Assembly: GCA_035645145.1 (NCBI GenBank) | Contig: DASQNC010000016.1 | Coordinates: forward strand, 1-64,000 | Length of the DNA: 64,000 bases | Reading direction: 5' to 3' | Source: Azospirillaceae bacterium | GTDB lineage: Bacteria > Pseudomonadota > Alphaproteobacteria > Azospirillales > Azospirillaceae | In this document: piece after piece, positions 35,339 through 44,848 of the stretch | How positions within the stretch are numbered: the first letter of the stretch is position 1 | Layout of the letters: the number at the start of each line of letters is the position of its first letter | Notes under the pieces: generated by a model | Databases searched by the model: none | What the model was told of the DNA's origin: nothing | What the model saw: the letters and a program-made list of their open reading frames with translations, nothing else | Translations under genes and position numbers: made by a program

Positions 35339-36420
35339 GCCTTCCTCCGGGGTGCGCGGTGCAGACGGCCACCGGGCATCGGCTCCGGCGCGCCGGTGGT
35401 CGTGGGCAGCGACAAGGGCCGCCCGTGCAGCGAGCGCACCGCGAGGAAGCCGAAGGCCTGCGCCTCCAGCGCGTCGCCTTCCCAACCGACCGCCTCGACC
35501 GGATCCACCGGGACCTGCAGCGCGGATTGCAGCCGCCGCATCATGGTGCCGTTGTGGCGCCCTCCCCCCGTCACCAGCCAGCGCATCGGCGCCTCGGGCA
35601 GGTGGCGGCGCGCCTGGGCCACGGACTCGACGGTGAAGGCGGCCAGGGTGGCAGCCCCGTCCTCAGCCGACAGGTGGGCCACCGTCCCGATGTCGAAGGC
35701 ATTCCGGTCCAACGATTTCGGCGGAACCCGGTCGAAGAAGGGATGGGACATCAGGCGGGCGAGTGCGTCCGCGTCCACCCGCCCCGTCGCCGCAAGGGCG
35801 CCATCGGCGTCGAATGCGGCGCCGGTATGCCGCAGCATCCAGTCGTCCAGCAGCGCATTCCCCGGCCCGGTGTCGAATGCCAGGATCGCCCCGTCGCCCA
35901 GATAGGTGACGTTGCCGACTCCGCCCAGGTTCAGGATCGCGACCGGCCGCCCCAGATCGGCGGCCAGCGCCGCATGGTACAACGGGACCAGCGGAGCGCC
36001 CTCGCCGCCCGCGGCCACGTCGGCGGTGCGGAAATCGTTGACCACATCGATGCCGAGCGACGCGGCGAGCCGGGCGCCGTCGCCGATCTGGCGGGTGAAC
36101 CGCCGCTCCGGCCGGTGCAGCACCGTCTGCCCGTGGAACCCGACCACATCGACCGAGGCGGGATCGATGCCGTGCTCGTCCAGGAAGCGCAGGACGGCGT
36201 AGGCATGGGCATCGGTGACCGCCGCTTCGAGAGCGTGCAGCGGATCGTGCTCGGCACGCGCCGAATCGGCGACGACGGCGCCCAGTTCGGCCCGGACGGG
36301 GGCAAGATAGGGATATGTGGCGAACGCATCCCGCCGGGTAACGCGCTCCCCGTCCGTCTCGATCAAAGCCACGTCGATGCCGTCCATCGACGTCCCGCTC
36401 ATCAATCCGATCGCCCGCAC
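35335..36420 (-). CDS. anmK: Anhydro-N-acetylmuramic acid kinase
   Basis: 361 residues. Phosphorylates 1,6-anhydroMurNAc from recycled peptidoglycan to MurNAc-6-phosphate. The N-terminal phosphate loop is RAIGLMSGTSMDGIDVAL, the VVGFHGQTVLH block is present, and FDTGPGNALLDDWM precedes the C-terminal substrate region (VTGGGRHNGTMM). The start is taken as GTG at 36420, which puts the family N-terminus first; the open frame begins at 36480. First gene of a pair with the serine hydrolase. Confidence 0.94.
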   Translation of the reverse strand: MRAIGLMSGTSMDGIDVALIETDGERVTRRDAFATYPYLAPVRAELGAVVADSARAEHDPLHALEAAVTDAHAYAVLRFLDEHGIDPASVDVVGFHGQTVLHRPERRFTRQIGDGARLAASLGIDVVNDFRTADVAAGGEGAPLVPLYHAALAADLGRPVAILNLGGVGNVTYLGDGAILAFDTGPGNALLDDWMLRHTGAAFDADGALAATGRVDADALARLMSHPFFDRVPPKSLDRNAFDIGTVAHLSAEDGAATLAAFTVESVAQARRHLPEAPMRWLVTGGGRHNGTMMRRLQSALQVPVDPVEAVGWEGDALEAQAFGFLAVRSLHGRPLSLPTTTGAPEPMPGGRLHRAPRRKA

Positions 36421-36641
36421 GAATGCCCCTCCGGCCGCCGAAAACGGGCGGAGAAGACCATGCCCCCCGGTCCGCCGCAAGCCCGCCGGATACCCGCCCC
36501 GCGCACCGGCCCAAGTCCCGTGTGGCCGTGCGGATTGACCCGGGGGGTGCGGCAGTGTCAGATGCGGCGCTCAAGAACAACCGTGCGATCCCTCATCATC
36601 CGGACACGCCGGGTCCACCAGACATGCCAGGGGAGACTACC

Positions 36642-38165
36642 TTGACCTTCCTTCGCCGTTTTGCCGGCTCCGCCGCCTCCGCCGTCCTGCTGGCCGGCAC
36701 CGCGGCGGCCGCCCTGACCGTGGACATCCGGGCGGCATCCGCCCAAACGCTGGAAATCGCCACCGACGCCTCGCCCACGGGGCTCGACCCGCATGTGGCG
36801 ACGGCCTTTTCCACCCAGCTGATCACCAACGTTGTGTACGAGGGCCTGACCGCCATCGACAAGGATCTGCGGGTGGTCCCGGCGCTGGCGACGGAATGGA
36901 CGGTCGGGGACGAGGGCAAGACCTACACGTTCAAGCTCCGCCCCAACGTCACCTTCCACGACGGCAAGCCGATGACCTCGGCCGATGTGGCGGCCTCGGT
37001 GAAGCGGATCACGGACCCCAAGACCGGTTCGCCGCTGGCCAGCCGCTTCACGGTCATCGACGCGGTCGAGACGCCGGACGCCGGCACCGTCGTGTTCAAG
37101 CTGAAGGAACCGTCGGCGCCCCTGCTGTCGCAGTTGGCCCAGCTTTCGATCCTGCCGGCCGAACCCGGTGTGGACCTCGGTCGCCGGACCGTCGGCACCG
37201 GCCCGTTCAAGCTGGCGCGCTGGGTCCCCGACACCTACCTGCAACTCGACAAGCACGCGGGTTATTGGGACCAGGGCCTGCCGAAGCTGGCGTCGGTGAA
37301 GTTCAACATCGTCCCGGACGCCACGGCGCGGCAAACGGGTCTTTCCGGCGGCACCTACCACCTGCTGCCGGTGGTTGACGCGGCGACCGCCCAGGCACTT
37401 GCCAACCGGCCGAACGTGAAGGTGGAGCAGACGCTCGACCTCGCCTACACGCTGGTCGGCCTGAACACGTCCAAGCCGCCGTTCGACAACGCCAAGGTCC
37501 GCGAGGCGGTCAACACCGCCATCGACCGCGGCCAGATCGTCCAGGCCGTCTACTTCGGCAAGGCGCAGCCGGCCGGCCCCGTGTCGCCGGCCCTGACCGA
37601 CTGGGCCGTGCCGACGACCGAATTCGCCTGCTACAAGCCCGATCCCGCGAAGGCGCGCCAACTGCTCCAGGAGGCCGGACTGTCGGCCCCGGTGAAGTTC
37701 ACGATGAACGTCATCGGCACGGTCCCGGCCGCGGTCGAGGCCGCCCAGGTCGTCCAGGCGCAACTGGGCCAGGCCGGGTTCCAGGTGGAACTGAACGTTC
37801 AGGAACAGGGCCGCTTCATCCAGGATTGGCGCAACGCCAACTTCGATGCGTTCGCATCCCTGAACGGCGGCAACGTCGACCCCGACGACTACCTGTACCG
37901 CACCTTCCGCACCGGCGGATCCACCAACGTCTTCAAGTTCTCCGACCCGCAGCTCGATTCGCTGCTGGACCGGGCCCGGGCCACGTCCGACAAGGGGCAG
38001 CGGCAGGCACTCTACCGTCAGGCGCAAACGGCGCTCGCCTGCCAGGGTCCGGTCGCGCATTTGGCCTACGGGCAGTTTTTCACAGCCGTCCGGACCAATG
38101 TGGAAGGCTACGAGGTGACCGCCACGCGCTCCACCCGGTCGCTCCGGTCCGTCTCGCTGAAGTAA
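36642..38165 (+). CDS. Peptide ABC transporter substrate-binding protein
   Basis: 507 residues, family 5 (DppA/OppA-type) periplasmic binding protein. The signal peptide runs from MTFLRRFAGSAA to about AASAQ. The mature protein starts with TLEIATDASPTGLDPH and has the family blocks VYEGLTAIDKDLRVVPALAT and VTFHDGKPMTSADV. The start is probably TTG at 36642, with aggggag seven bases upstream; an ATG at 36624 in frame is the alternative. A strong hairpin separates it from two permease genes. The ligand is probably a peptide, perhaps a cell-wall peptide given anmK next door, but this is inference. Confidence 0.9.
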   Translation: MTFLRRFAGSAASAVLLAGTAAAALTVDIRAASAQTLEIATDASPTGLDPHVATAFSTQLITNVVYEGLTAIDKDLRVVPALATEWTVGDEGKTYTFKLRPNVTFHDGKPMTSADVAASVKRITDPKTGSPLASRFTVIDAVETPDAGTVVFKLKEPSAPLLSQLAQLSILPAEPGVDLGRRTVGTGPFKLARWVPDTYLQLDKHAGYWDQGLPKLASVKFNIVPDATARQTGLSGGTYHLLPVVDAATAQALANRPNVKVEQTLDLAYTLVGLNTSKPPFDNAKVREAVNTAIDRGQIVQAVYFGKAQPAGPVSPALTDWAVPTTEFACYKPDPAKARQLLQEAGLSAPVKFTMNVIGTVPAAVEAAQVVQAQLGQAGFQVELNVQEQGRFIQDWRNANFDAFASLNGGNVDPDDYLYRTFRTGGSTNVFKFSDPQLDSLLDRARATSDKGQRQALYRQAQTALACQGPVAHLAYGQFFTAVRTNVEGYEVTATRSTRSLRSVSLK

Positions 38166-38182
38166 AAAGGCAGCCCCTGTTC

Positions 38183-38214
38183 CGCCCCGCCGCCGGGTGA
38201 CCGGCGGCGGGGCG
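38183..38214 (+). terminator. Intercistronic hairpin between binding protein and permease genes
   Basis: Perfect 14-bp inverted repeat cgccccgccgccgg/ccggcggcggggcg around loop gtga, with no T run. It is probably an attenuator or mRNA-stabilising stem that keeps binding-protein expression above that of the permeases. Confidence 0.6.
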
Positions 38215-38239
38215 TCCTGTATCCGGCCCGAAGAACCCC

Positions 38240-39190
38240 ATGATCCGTCTGATTTTGAACCGGCTGGTCGACCTGCTGTTCGTACTGTTCGGCGTGTCGA
38301 TCATTGCCTTCCTGATGATCCGCCTCATTCCCGGCGATGCCGTCCAGATCATGCTCGGCGCCAACTCCGAGGTGACGCCGGAGGCGTTGGCGGAACTGCG
38401 GTCGCGCCTGGGCCTCGACCAGCCGGTGCTGCTCCAGTACGCATCCTGGCTGGGCGCCGTGCTGCAGGGGAACCTCGGCGAGTCGGTGTGGACGGGCGCC
38501 CCGGTGGCCGAGGAGATCCTGGGCCGCGTCTGGGTGACCCTCGAACTCCTGGTCCTGGCGCTGGCGTTCGCGTCCGTGCTGGCGGTCCCCGCCGGGGTCG
38601 CCATGGCCTATGTCCGGGGGGCGGCCGGAGACTACCTGATCCGCGTTGTGACCATCGCCGGGGTGACGGTGCCCAGCTTCTGGCTCGGCACGCTTCTGCT
38701 GTATGCGGCGGACGCCTGGATGCCGGCCTGGCCGGCTGTCGGCTGGGTTCCGTTCGCCGACGATCCGCTCGGCAATCTCATGCGCATGGTGCTGCCGACC
38801 CTGGCATTGGGCCTGCCGATCCTGGCGTCGCTGTCGCGCATCGTGCGGTCGGCCATGCTGGACGCGCTGGGACAGGACTACATCCGCACCGCCCGTGCCA
38901 AGGGCGCCCCGGAACGCCTTGTGCTGTTCCGCCACGCGCTGCGCAATGCGCTGATTCCCTTCGTCACCAGCGTCGGCATCACCGCCGGCTACCTGTTCGG
39001 CGGCACCATCGTGATCGAGCAGGTGTTCGCCCTGCCCGGACTGGGACGACTGGTCGTCGGCGCCATCGCCGAACGCAACTACCCCTTGATCCAGGCGGCC
39101 ATCCTGCTGGTGACCAGCGGCTTCGTCATCATCAACTTCCTGGTGGACCTGACCTATCTGGCCATCGATCCGCGCGCGAGGGCGGCATGA
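38240..39190 (+). CDS. Peptide ABC transporter permease (DppB type)
   Basis: 316 residues, six transmembrane helices. N-terminal RLVDLLFVLFGVSIIAFLM and the long periplasmic loop after helix 1 match the DppB/OppB type. The ATPase-docking EAA loop is near RTARAKGAPERLVLFRHALR (about 214-233). Coupled to the next permease by a 4-bp overlap (39187-39190). Confidence 0.93.
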   Translation: MIRLILNRLVDLLFVLFGVSIIAFLMIRLIPGDAVQIMLGANSEVTPEALAELRSRLGLDQPVLLQYASWLGAVLQGNLGESVWTGAPVAEEILGRVWVTLELLVLALAFASVLAVPAGVAMAYVRGAAGDYLIRVVTIAGVTVPSFWLGTLLLYAADAWMPAWPAVGWVPFADDPLGNLMRMVLPTLALGLPILASLSRIVRSAMLDALGQDYIRTARAKGAPERLVLFRHALRNALIPFVTSVGITAGYLFGGTIVIEQVFALPGLGRLVVGAIAERNYPLIQAAILLVTSGFVIINFLVDLTYLAIDPRARAA

Positions 39191-40014
39191 CCCGGTATTT
39201 GCCCCGACACCCCCTGCTTTGGATCGGACTGGTCCTCGTCCTCGTCCAAGTGGCGCTGGCGGCATTCGCGCCTTGGGTCGCTCCGACCGATCCGCTGAAG
39301 CAATCGATCCTGCACCGGCTGCGGCCACCGTCGCCCGAATTCTGGCTGGGCACCGACAATTTCGGCCGTGACGTGCTGTCCCGCGTGCTGCATGGCTACC
39401 GGTCGAGCCTTCTGATCAGCGGCGCTTCGGTGTTGGGCGCGCTCGTGGTGGGCGGGGCGCTTGGGATCGCGGCGGCCTACTACAAGGGTTGGGCCGACCG
39501 GGTGATCATGCGGGCCATGGACCTGCTGTTCGCTTTCCCGATCATCCTGTTGGCGATCGGCATCATCGCGGTGCTGGGCCCGCAGACGGGAACGACGGCG
39601 GTGGCGATCGGCATCGTCTATGTGCCCATCTTCGCGCGCCTGCTGCGTGGCCCGGCCCTGGTGCTGGCGGAGAGTGAGTTCGTGGAGGCCGCAAAGGCGC
39701 TGGGCGTGTCGGACCTGCGCATCATGCTTGGCCACATCGTGCCGAACCTGGCCAGCGTGATCCTGGTGCAGGCGTCGCTGTCGCTGTCGACCGCCATCCT
39801 GGTGGAGGCGTCCCTGAGCTTCCTCGGCATCGGCACGCAGCCGCCGACCCCGTCGCTCGGCCTGATGCTGTCGGAAAGCCGGAGCTTCCTTCTCATCTCG
39901 CCGTGGCCCAGCATTTTCGCCGGTGCCGCGATCCTGATGGCGGCGTTCGGGTTCAACCTGCTGGGCGATGCCCTGCGCGACACGCTCGACCCCCGCCTGC
40001 GCGGAGAGGACTGA
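39187..40014 (+). CDS. Peptide ABC transporter permease (DppC type)
   Basis: 275 residues. An N-terminal membrane helix (WIGLVLVLVQVALAAFAPWV), then a conserved HRLRPPSPEFWLGTDNFGRD block and five further helices. The EAA loop is EAAKALGVSDLRIMLGHIVP. It ends with the typical GDALRDTLDPRLRGED tail. It lacks an adjacent ATPase; the fused ATPase at 26750-28375 is a candidate partner. Confidence 0.93.
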   Translation: MTRYLPRHPLLWIGLVLVLVQVALAAFAPWVAPTDPLKQSILHRLRPPSPEFWLGTDNFGRDVLSRVLHGYRSSLLISGASVLGALVVGGALGIAAAYYKGWADRVIMRAMDLLFAFPIILLAIGIIAVLGPQTGTTAVAIGIVYVPIFARLLRGPALVLAESEFVEAAKALGVSDLRIMLGHIVPNLASVILVQASLSLSTAILVEASLSFLGIGTQPPTPSLGLMLSESRSFLLISPWPSIFAGAAILMAAFGFNLLGDALRDTLDPRLRGED

Positions 40015-40060
40015 ACGGAGCCGCGCACCGCGGGGCCGCCACGCGGAAGGACAGGCAGCC

Positions 40061-40903
40061 ATGGCCAACCACCCCATCGTCGCCCTGCGCAAGGCGCTGA
40101 AGCGCCGGTTCGGCAGCGTTCCGCCGGTCGAGCCGGCGACACGGGGGCTCGAGCAACTGGCCGGCATGGCGGCCCGCGGGTCCTGCCGCGACTTCGCCGA
40201 CCGCCCCGTGGATCCGGGGCTGGTGCGGCTGCTGTGCGCCGTCGCCCTTTCGGCGCCCAGCAAGAGCGACCTGCAGCAGCGGGACATCGTCATCGTCGAC
40301 GAACCACCGCTGCGCGCCCGCCTGGATCTGCTGGCGGGCCGCGAAGCCTGGATCCGCGCCGCCCCGGTGATGGTGGTCTTCTGCGCCAACAACCGGCGCC
40401 AGCGCCAAATCCAGGGCTGGCGCGACCGCCCCTTCGCCAACGACCACCTGGACGCTTTCTTCAATGCATCGATCGATGCCGGCATTGCCATGGCGGCCTT
40501 CATCACCGCCGCGGAGGCTGCCGGGCTCGGCTGTTGCCCGTTGAGCGTGCTGCGCAACAACGCCGACGCGGTGAGCGACCTGCTGCATCTGCCCGACCAC
40601 GTCTTTCCGGTCGCCGGCCTGGTGCTGGGCTGGCCCGCGGGTCCCGGCGAGATCAGCCCCCGCCTTCCGCTGGAGGCGACCGTGCACATGAACCGCTTCG
40701 ACGAGGCGGGCATCGAGCAGGCGGTGGCGGAGTACGACCGCCGCCGGGCGGAGATCCAGCCCTACCCGCGGCAGCGCAACGAGGCCCGTTTCGGCCACAG
40801 CGGGGCCTATGGCTGGTCCGAGGACAAGGCACGGCAGTACGCCGAGCCCCAGCGGGCCGATTTCGGCGCCTTCATCCGCCGCAAGGGTTTCGACCTCGGC
40901 TGA
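40061..40903 (+). CDS. Nitroreductase family protein (FMN-dependent, NfsA-like)
   Basis: 280 residues. FMN-binding blocks: RGSCRDFADRPVDPGL (early RxSxR-like motif), ALSAPSKSDLQQRDIV (about 64-79), and AEAAGLGCCPLSVLRNN. The C-terminal extension ending YAEPQRADFGAFIRRKGFDL resembles the NfsA group. Reduces nitro, quinone or flavin substrates with NAD(P)H; the physiological one is unknown. It is 46 bp after the permease operon on the same strand. Confidence 0.85.
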   Translation: MANHPIVALRKALKRRFGSVPPVEPATRGLEQLAGMAARGSCRDFADRPVDPGLVRLLCAVALSAPSKSDLQQRDIVIVDEPPLRARLDLLAGREAWIRAAPVMVVFCANNRRQRQIQGWRDRPFANDHLDAFFNASIDAGIAMAAFITAAEAAGLGCCPLSVLRNNADAVSDLLHLPDHVFPVAGLVLGWPAGPGEISPRLPLEATVHMNRFDEAGIEQAVAEYDRRRAEIQPYPRQRNEARFGHSGAYGWSEDKARQYAEPQRADFGAFIRRKGFDLG

Positions 40904-41028
40904 CCGGGCGTTTCACCACGGCGCGGTGTCCGTGCCGGCCCACGGTATAGTCCGTCAGGCCAGTTGGAACGCGCACCGTCCCGCCCTGATGTAAGTCCCG
41001 GCCAAGCCGATCCGGGTGGGGCGGGACG

Positions 41029-41640
41029 ATGGAATTGCGCGCAAAGGCTATCCGTCGGCTTGGCACAGCCGGGATCCTGCTCACCACCATCCCGCTCTGG
41101 ACGGCGCAGGCGCAGCCGGCACCGGCCAGGGCCGGCGAACCGGTCGCGGCCCTCACGCTGTTCGGTGCCCGCATGACCGACAATTCCTTCGACGAGGTGC
41201 TGACCGCGCGCGGCATGGAATGGCGGGACACGTATCTGCTGGGGATCGCCGGGTCGCGCCGGATCGGCCGGCTTCTCGACCATTTCGACATCGAGGCGGA
41301 ACTGCAGACCGCCCGCCACTTCGGCGGCAACCACCATTGGGAATTCAACGCGGCGGTGATCGGCCGCTGGAGCGGCTTCCCATGGCGGCGGCACCTCCAC
41401 ACCAGCATCGCCTGGGGCATCGGGCCGTCCTACGCCACCCGCACCCCTCCCGAGGAGGTGGAACGAAGCGGGACGTCCGGCCGGCTGCGGGTCTATTGGG
41501 TCGCCGAACTGGAAGCCGGCCCGCCCGCGGCACCGTGGAGCGTGCTCACCCGGCTCCACCACCGCTCCACCGGGTTCGGCCTGCTGGGCGAGGAGGGGGG
41601 CTCGAACTGGGTGACGGTGGGGGTTCGCTGGCGGTTCTGA
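41029..41640 (+). CDS. Outer-membrane beta-barrel, PagL/acyloxyacyl hydrolase-like
   Basis: 203 residues. A signal peptide (cleavage near TAQAQP) is followed by alternating beta strands, ending in VTVGVRWRF with the terminal phenylalanine of outer-membrane barrels. RLHHRSTGFGLLGEEGGSN resembles the lipid A 3-O-deacylase (PagL) active region, where His, Ser and Glu are catalytic; here an H-R-S and nearby glutamates are present, though the Ser-Glu spacing is shorter than in Pseudomonas PagL. Possible lipid A deacylase, next to lpxD. Confidence 0.65.
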   Translation: MELRAKAIRRLGTAGILLTTIPLWTAQAQPAPARAGEPVAALTLFGARMTDNSFDEVLTARGMEWRDTYLLGIAGSRRIGRLLDHFDIEAELQTARHFGGNHHWEFNAAVIGRWSGFPWRRHLHTSIAWGIGPSYATRTPPEEVERSGTSGRLRVYWVAELEAGPPAAPWSVLTRLHHRSTGFGLLGEEGGSNWVTVGVRWRF

Positions 41641-41664
41641 GGACGGGGGAAACGCCTTGCGGCG

Positions 41665-42753
41665 TCACCCCTCCGTCGTGCCCAGCCCCAGGCGGCGTTT
41701 GACCTCGGCCATGTCCATCAGCAACTGGCGCAGCTTGCGCACGCCGCGCACTTGGCTGATGTAGTCGCGGTGCGGCACCGCCGGGTTGCCGCCGTAGACC
41801 GCGCGCGGCGCAAGGTCGGTGCCGACGCCTGCGCTGGCCCCCACCACCACGTCGTCGCCGATCCGAATGTGGTCGGCCACGCCCACCTGGCCCGCCAGCA
41901 CCACCCGGTCGCCGATCACCGTGCTGCCGGCAACGCCCACCTGCCCGCAAAGCATGCAGTTCCGGCCCACGACCACGTTGTGGCCGATCATGACCAGGTC
42001 GTCGATCTTGGTGTGGTCGCCGATCCGGGTCGGCGTCAGCGTTCCGCGGTCGATGGCGGTCAGGGCGCCGATCTCGACATCGTCGCCGATCTCCACCGTT
42101 CCGAGCGACGCGATCCGGACGATCTGGCGGTTCAGCGCCGCCTCCTCGACCCGCCCGCTCGACCGGGCGCTTTCCACGCTGCCCCGCTCGGGCGTGACGA
42201 AGCTGAACCCGTCGGCCCCGATGGAGGCGTTGTGGTGGACGATGACGCGTTGGCCCAGGCGGCAGCCCGCCCCGACGCGCACACCGGCATGCAGGATCGA
42301 GTCGCCCCCTATCACGGCCCCCGGCCCCACCGAGACATGGGGATACAGGACGCAACCGGGGCCGATGCGGGCCCCGCGGCCGACATAGACGAAGGGACCG
42401 ATCGCCGCACCCGCGCCGATCTCGGCTCCGGGTTCGACCACGGCGGACGGGTGGACACCCGGCTCGACCCAAGGGGGCGGCTGGAAGGCGTTGTTCACGT
42501 GGGCCATGGCGTAGCGCGGCCGACCCACCTCGATGTAGCCGTCAACGGCACCGGGCGGCACGTCCGCCCCCGCGGCAACGACCGCCGCGCGGGCCTTGGA
42601 CGCGGGCAGCAGGGCGAGCAGATCCGGCTGCATCGCCATGGCGAGATCCGTCTGCCCGACCGCATCGGACGGGTGCACCGGCCGGACGACCTCGATCTCG
42701 CCGTCGCCGGTCAGCGTGCCGCCGATCCGGGCGGCGAGTTCCTTCAATTTCAT
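41665..42753 (-). CDS. lpxD: UDP-3-O-acylglucosamine N-acyltransferase
   Basis: 362 residues, usual length. The N-terminal LpxD domain (about 1-95) is followed by a left-handed beta helix of hexapeptide repeats (about 100-310, such as [20 protein letters not shown]) and a C-terminal helix. The catalytic histidine region is [16 protein letters not shown]. It adds the second 3-hydroxyacyl chain in lipid A synthesis. The ATG at 42753 ([12 protein letters not shown]) is the family start. It stands apart from the lpxA/fabZ cluster it often belongs to. Confidence 0.95.
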   Translation of the reverse strand: MKLKELAARIGGTLTGDGEIEVVRPVHPSDAVGQTDLAMAMQPDLLALLPASKARAAVVAAGADVPPGAVDGYIEVGRPRYAMAHVNNAFQPPPWVEPGVHPSAVVEPGAEIGAGAAIGPFVYVGRGARIGPGCVLYPHVSVGPGAVIGGDSILHAGVRVGAGCRLGQRVIVHHNASIGADGFSFVTPERGSVESARSSGRVEEAALNRQIVRIASLGTVEIGDDVEIGALTAIDRGTLTPTRIGDHTKIDDLVMIGHNVVVGRNCMLCGQVGVAGSTVIGDRVVLAGQVGVADHIRIGDDVVVGASAGVGTDLAPRAVYGGNPAVPHRDYISQVRGVRKLRQLLMDMAEVKRRLGLGTTEG

Positions 42754-42893
42754 GCGCTTGACCGTCCAGGCGGGGAAATGTTCAAACCGGAGCGCACCTA
42801 TAGCAGCCCCCCTGCCGGGGCGGAAGCGGGCTGCCCCAATTGGGTCACCCTTTCGAGTAAATTTTCTCTTATTTCTGTCGCATTTAGCGCACA

Positions 42894-42957
42894 AAGCTGA
42901 GCTTGCTTCTCAGCTTGGCGAAAGCCAGAATGGTAAACACCCCATTCGATTGGGGTG
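42894..42957 (+). other. Two stem-loops in the lpxD-murA intergenic region (murA leader)
   Basis: Two hairpins lie upstream of murA: aagctgag/ctcagctt (42894-42916, 7-nt loop) and cacccca/tggggtg (42938-42957, loop ttcgat). They follow an unusually A+T-rich stretch (42858-42885) that may hold the murA promoter. Function unknown. Confidence 0.4.
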
Positions 42958-43010
42958 GCTTCCATCAAGGCCACTGCCGGACGGCAGGGCGCAACCGAGG
43001 AACAGGGCGC

Positions 43011-44276
<1,266 letters not shown>

Positions 44277-44296
44277 CCCCCGTCCATTCCGCTTGA

Positions 44297-44335
44297 ACGG
44301 GCCGTCCCCGGCTTCGCGGGGACGGCCCGTTTTTC
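44297..44335 (+). terminator. Rho-independent terminator of murA
   Basis: 14-bp perfect stem acgggccgtccccg/cggggacggcccgt (44297-44310 with 44317-44330), loop gcttcg, then a T run (44330-44334). The convergent tsaE may also use it. Confidence 0.85.
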
Positions 44336-44343
44336 TTGCCGGT

Positions 44344-44799
44344 CTACCCGCCCAGCCGCGCAACCTTGACCCGCCGCGCCTCCGGCCCCGTGCTCTCCAG
44401 CGTCACGTCGATTCGCCGGGCGGGCAGCAGCGTTCCGAGCCGGTCCGGCCATTCGACCAGCGCGATCCCGCCGGCCAGCGCCTCCTCCCAGCCCAGTTCG
44501 AACACCTCGTCGGGACCGGACAGCCGGTACAGGTCGAAGTGCCAGACAGTGCCGGCCGGGGTGTCGTAGGTCTGGACCAGGGTGAAGGTGGGGCTCGGCA
44601 CCTCCTCCCCCGGATTGCCGGTCAGCGTCCGGACGGCGGCGCGGGCGAAGGCCGTCTTGCCGGCCCCCAGGTCGCCGCGCAGTGCGACCACGTCGCCCGG
44701 CCGCAGGGTCCGGGCGACCTCGGCGGCCAATGCCAGGGTCGCCCCCTCGTCCCGACAATGCACGGCACGTTCCGCCGGGTGCTCTACGGGGTTGCGCAT
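44344..44799 (-). CDS. tsaE: tRNA threonylcarbamoyladenosine biosynthesis ATPase TsaE
   Basis: 151 residues from MRNPVEHPAE. P-loop RGDLGAGKTAFARA, the HFDLYRL motif and the VEWPDRL motif are the family signature. Works with TsaB/TsaD to make t6A37 in tRNA. An upstream ATG at 44850 would overlap the divergent FNR gene by a few bases; the internal start fits the family better. In many alphaproteobacteria tsaE precedes amgK-murU-addB-addA on the same strand; here it is reversed and amgK is missing. Confidence 0.92.
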   Translation of the reverse strand: MRNPVEHPAERAVHCRDEGATLALAAEVARTLRPGDVVALRGDLGAGKTAFARAAVRTLTGNPGEEVPSPTFTLVQTYDTPAGTVWHFDLYRLSGPDEVFELGWEEALAGGIALVEWPDRLGTLLPARRIDVTLESTGPEARRVKVARLGG

Positions 44800-44848
44800 C
44801 GGCGGCCCACCCGACAATTCTTCGGCATCATCGTTTCCGGGAGTTTCC

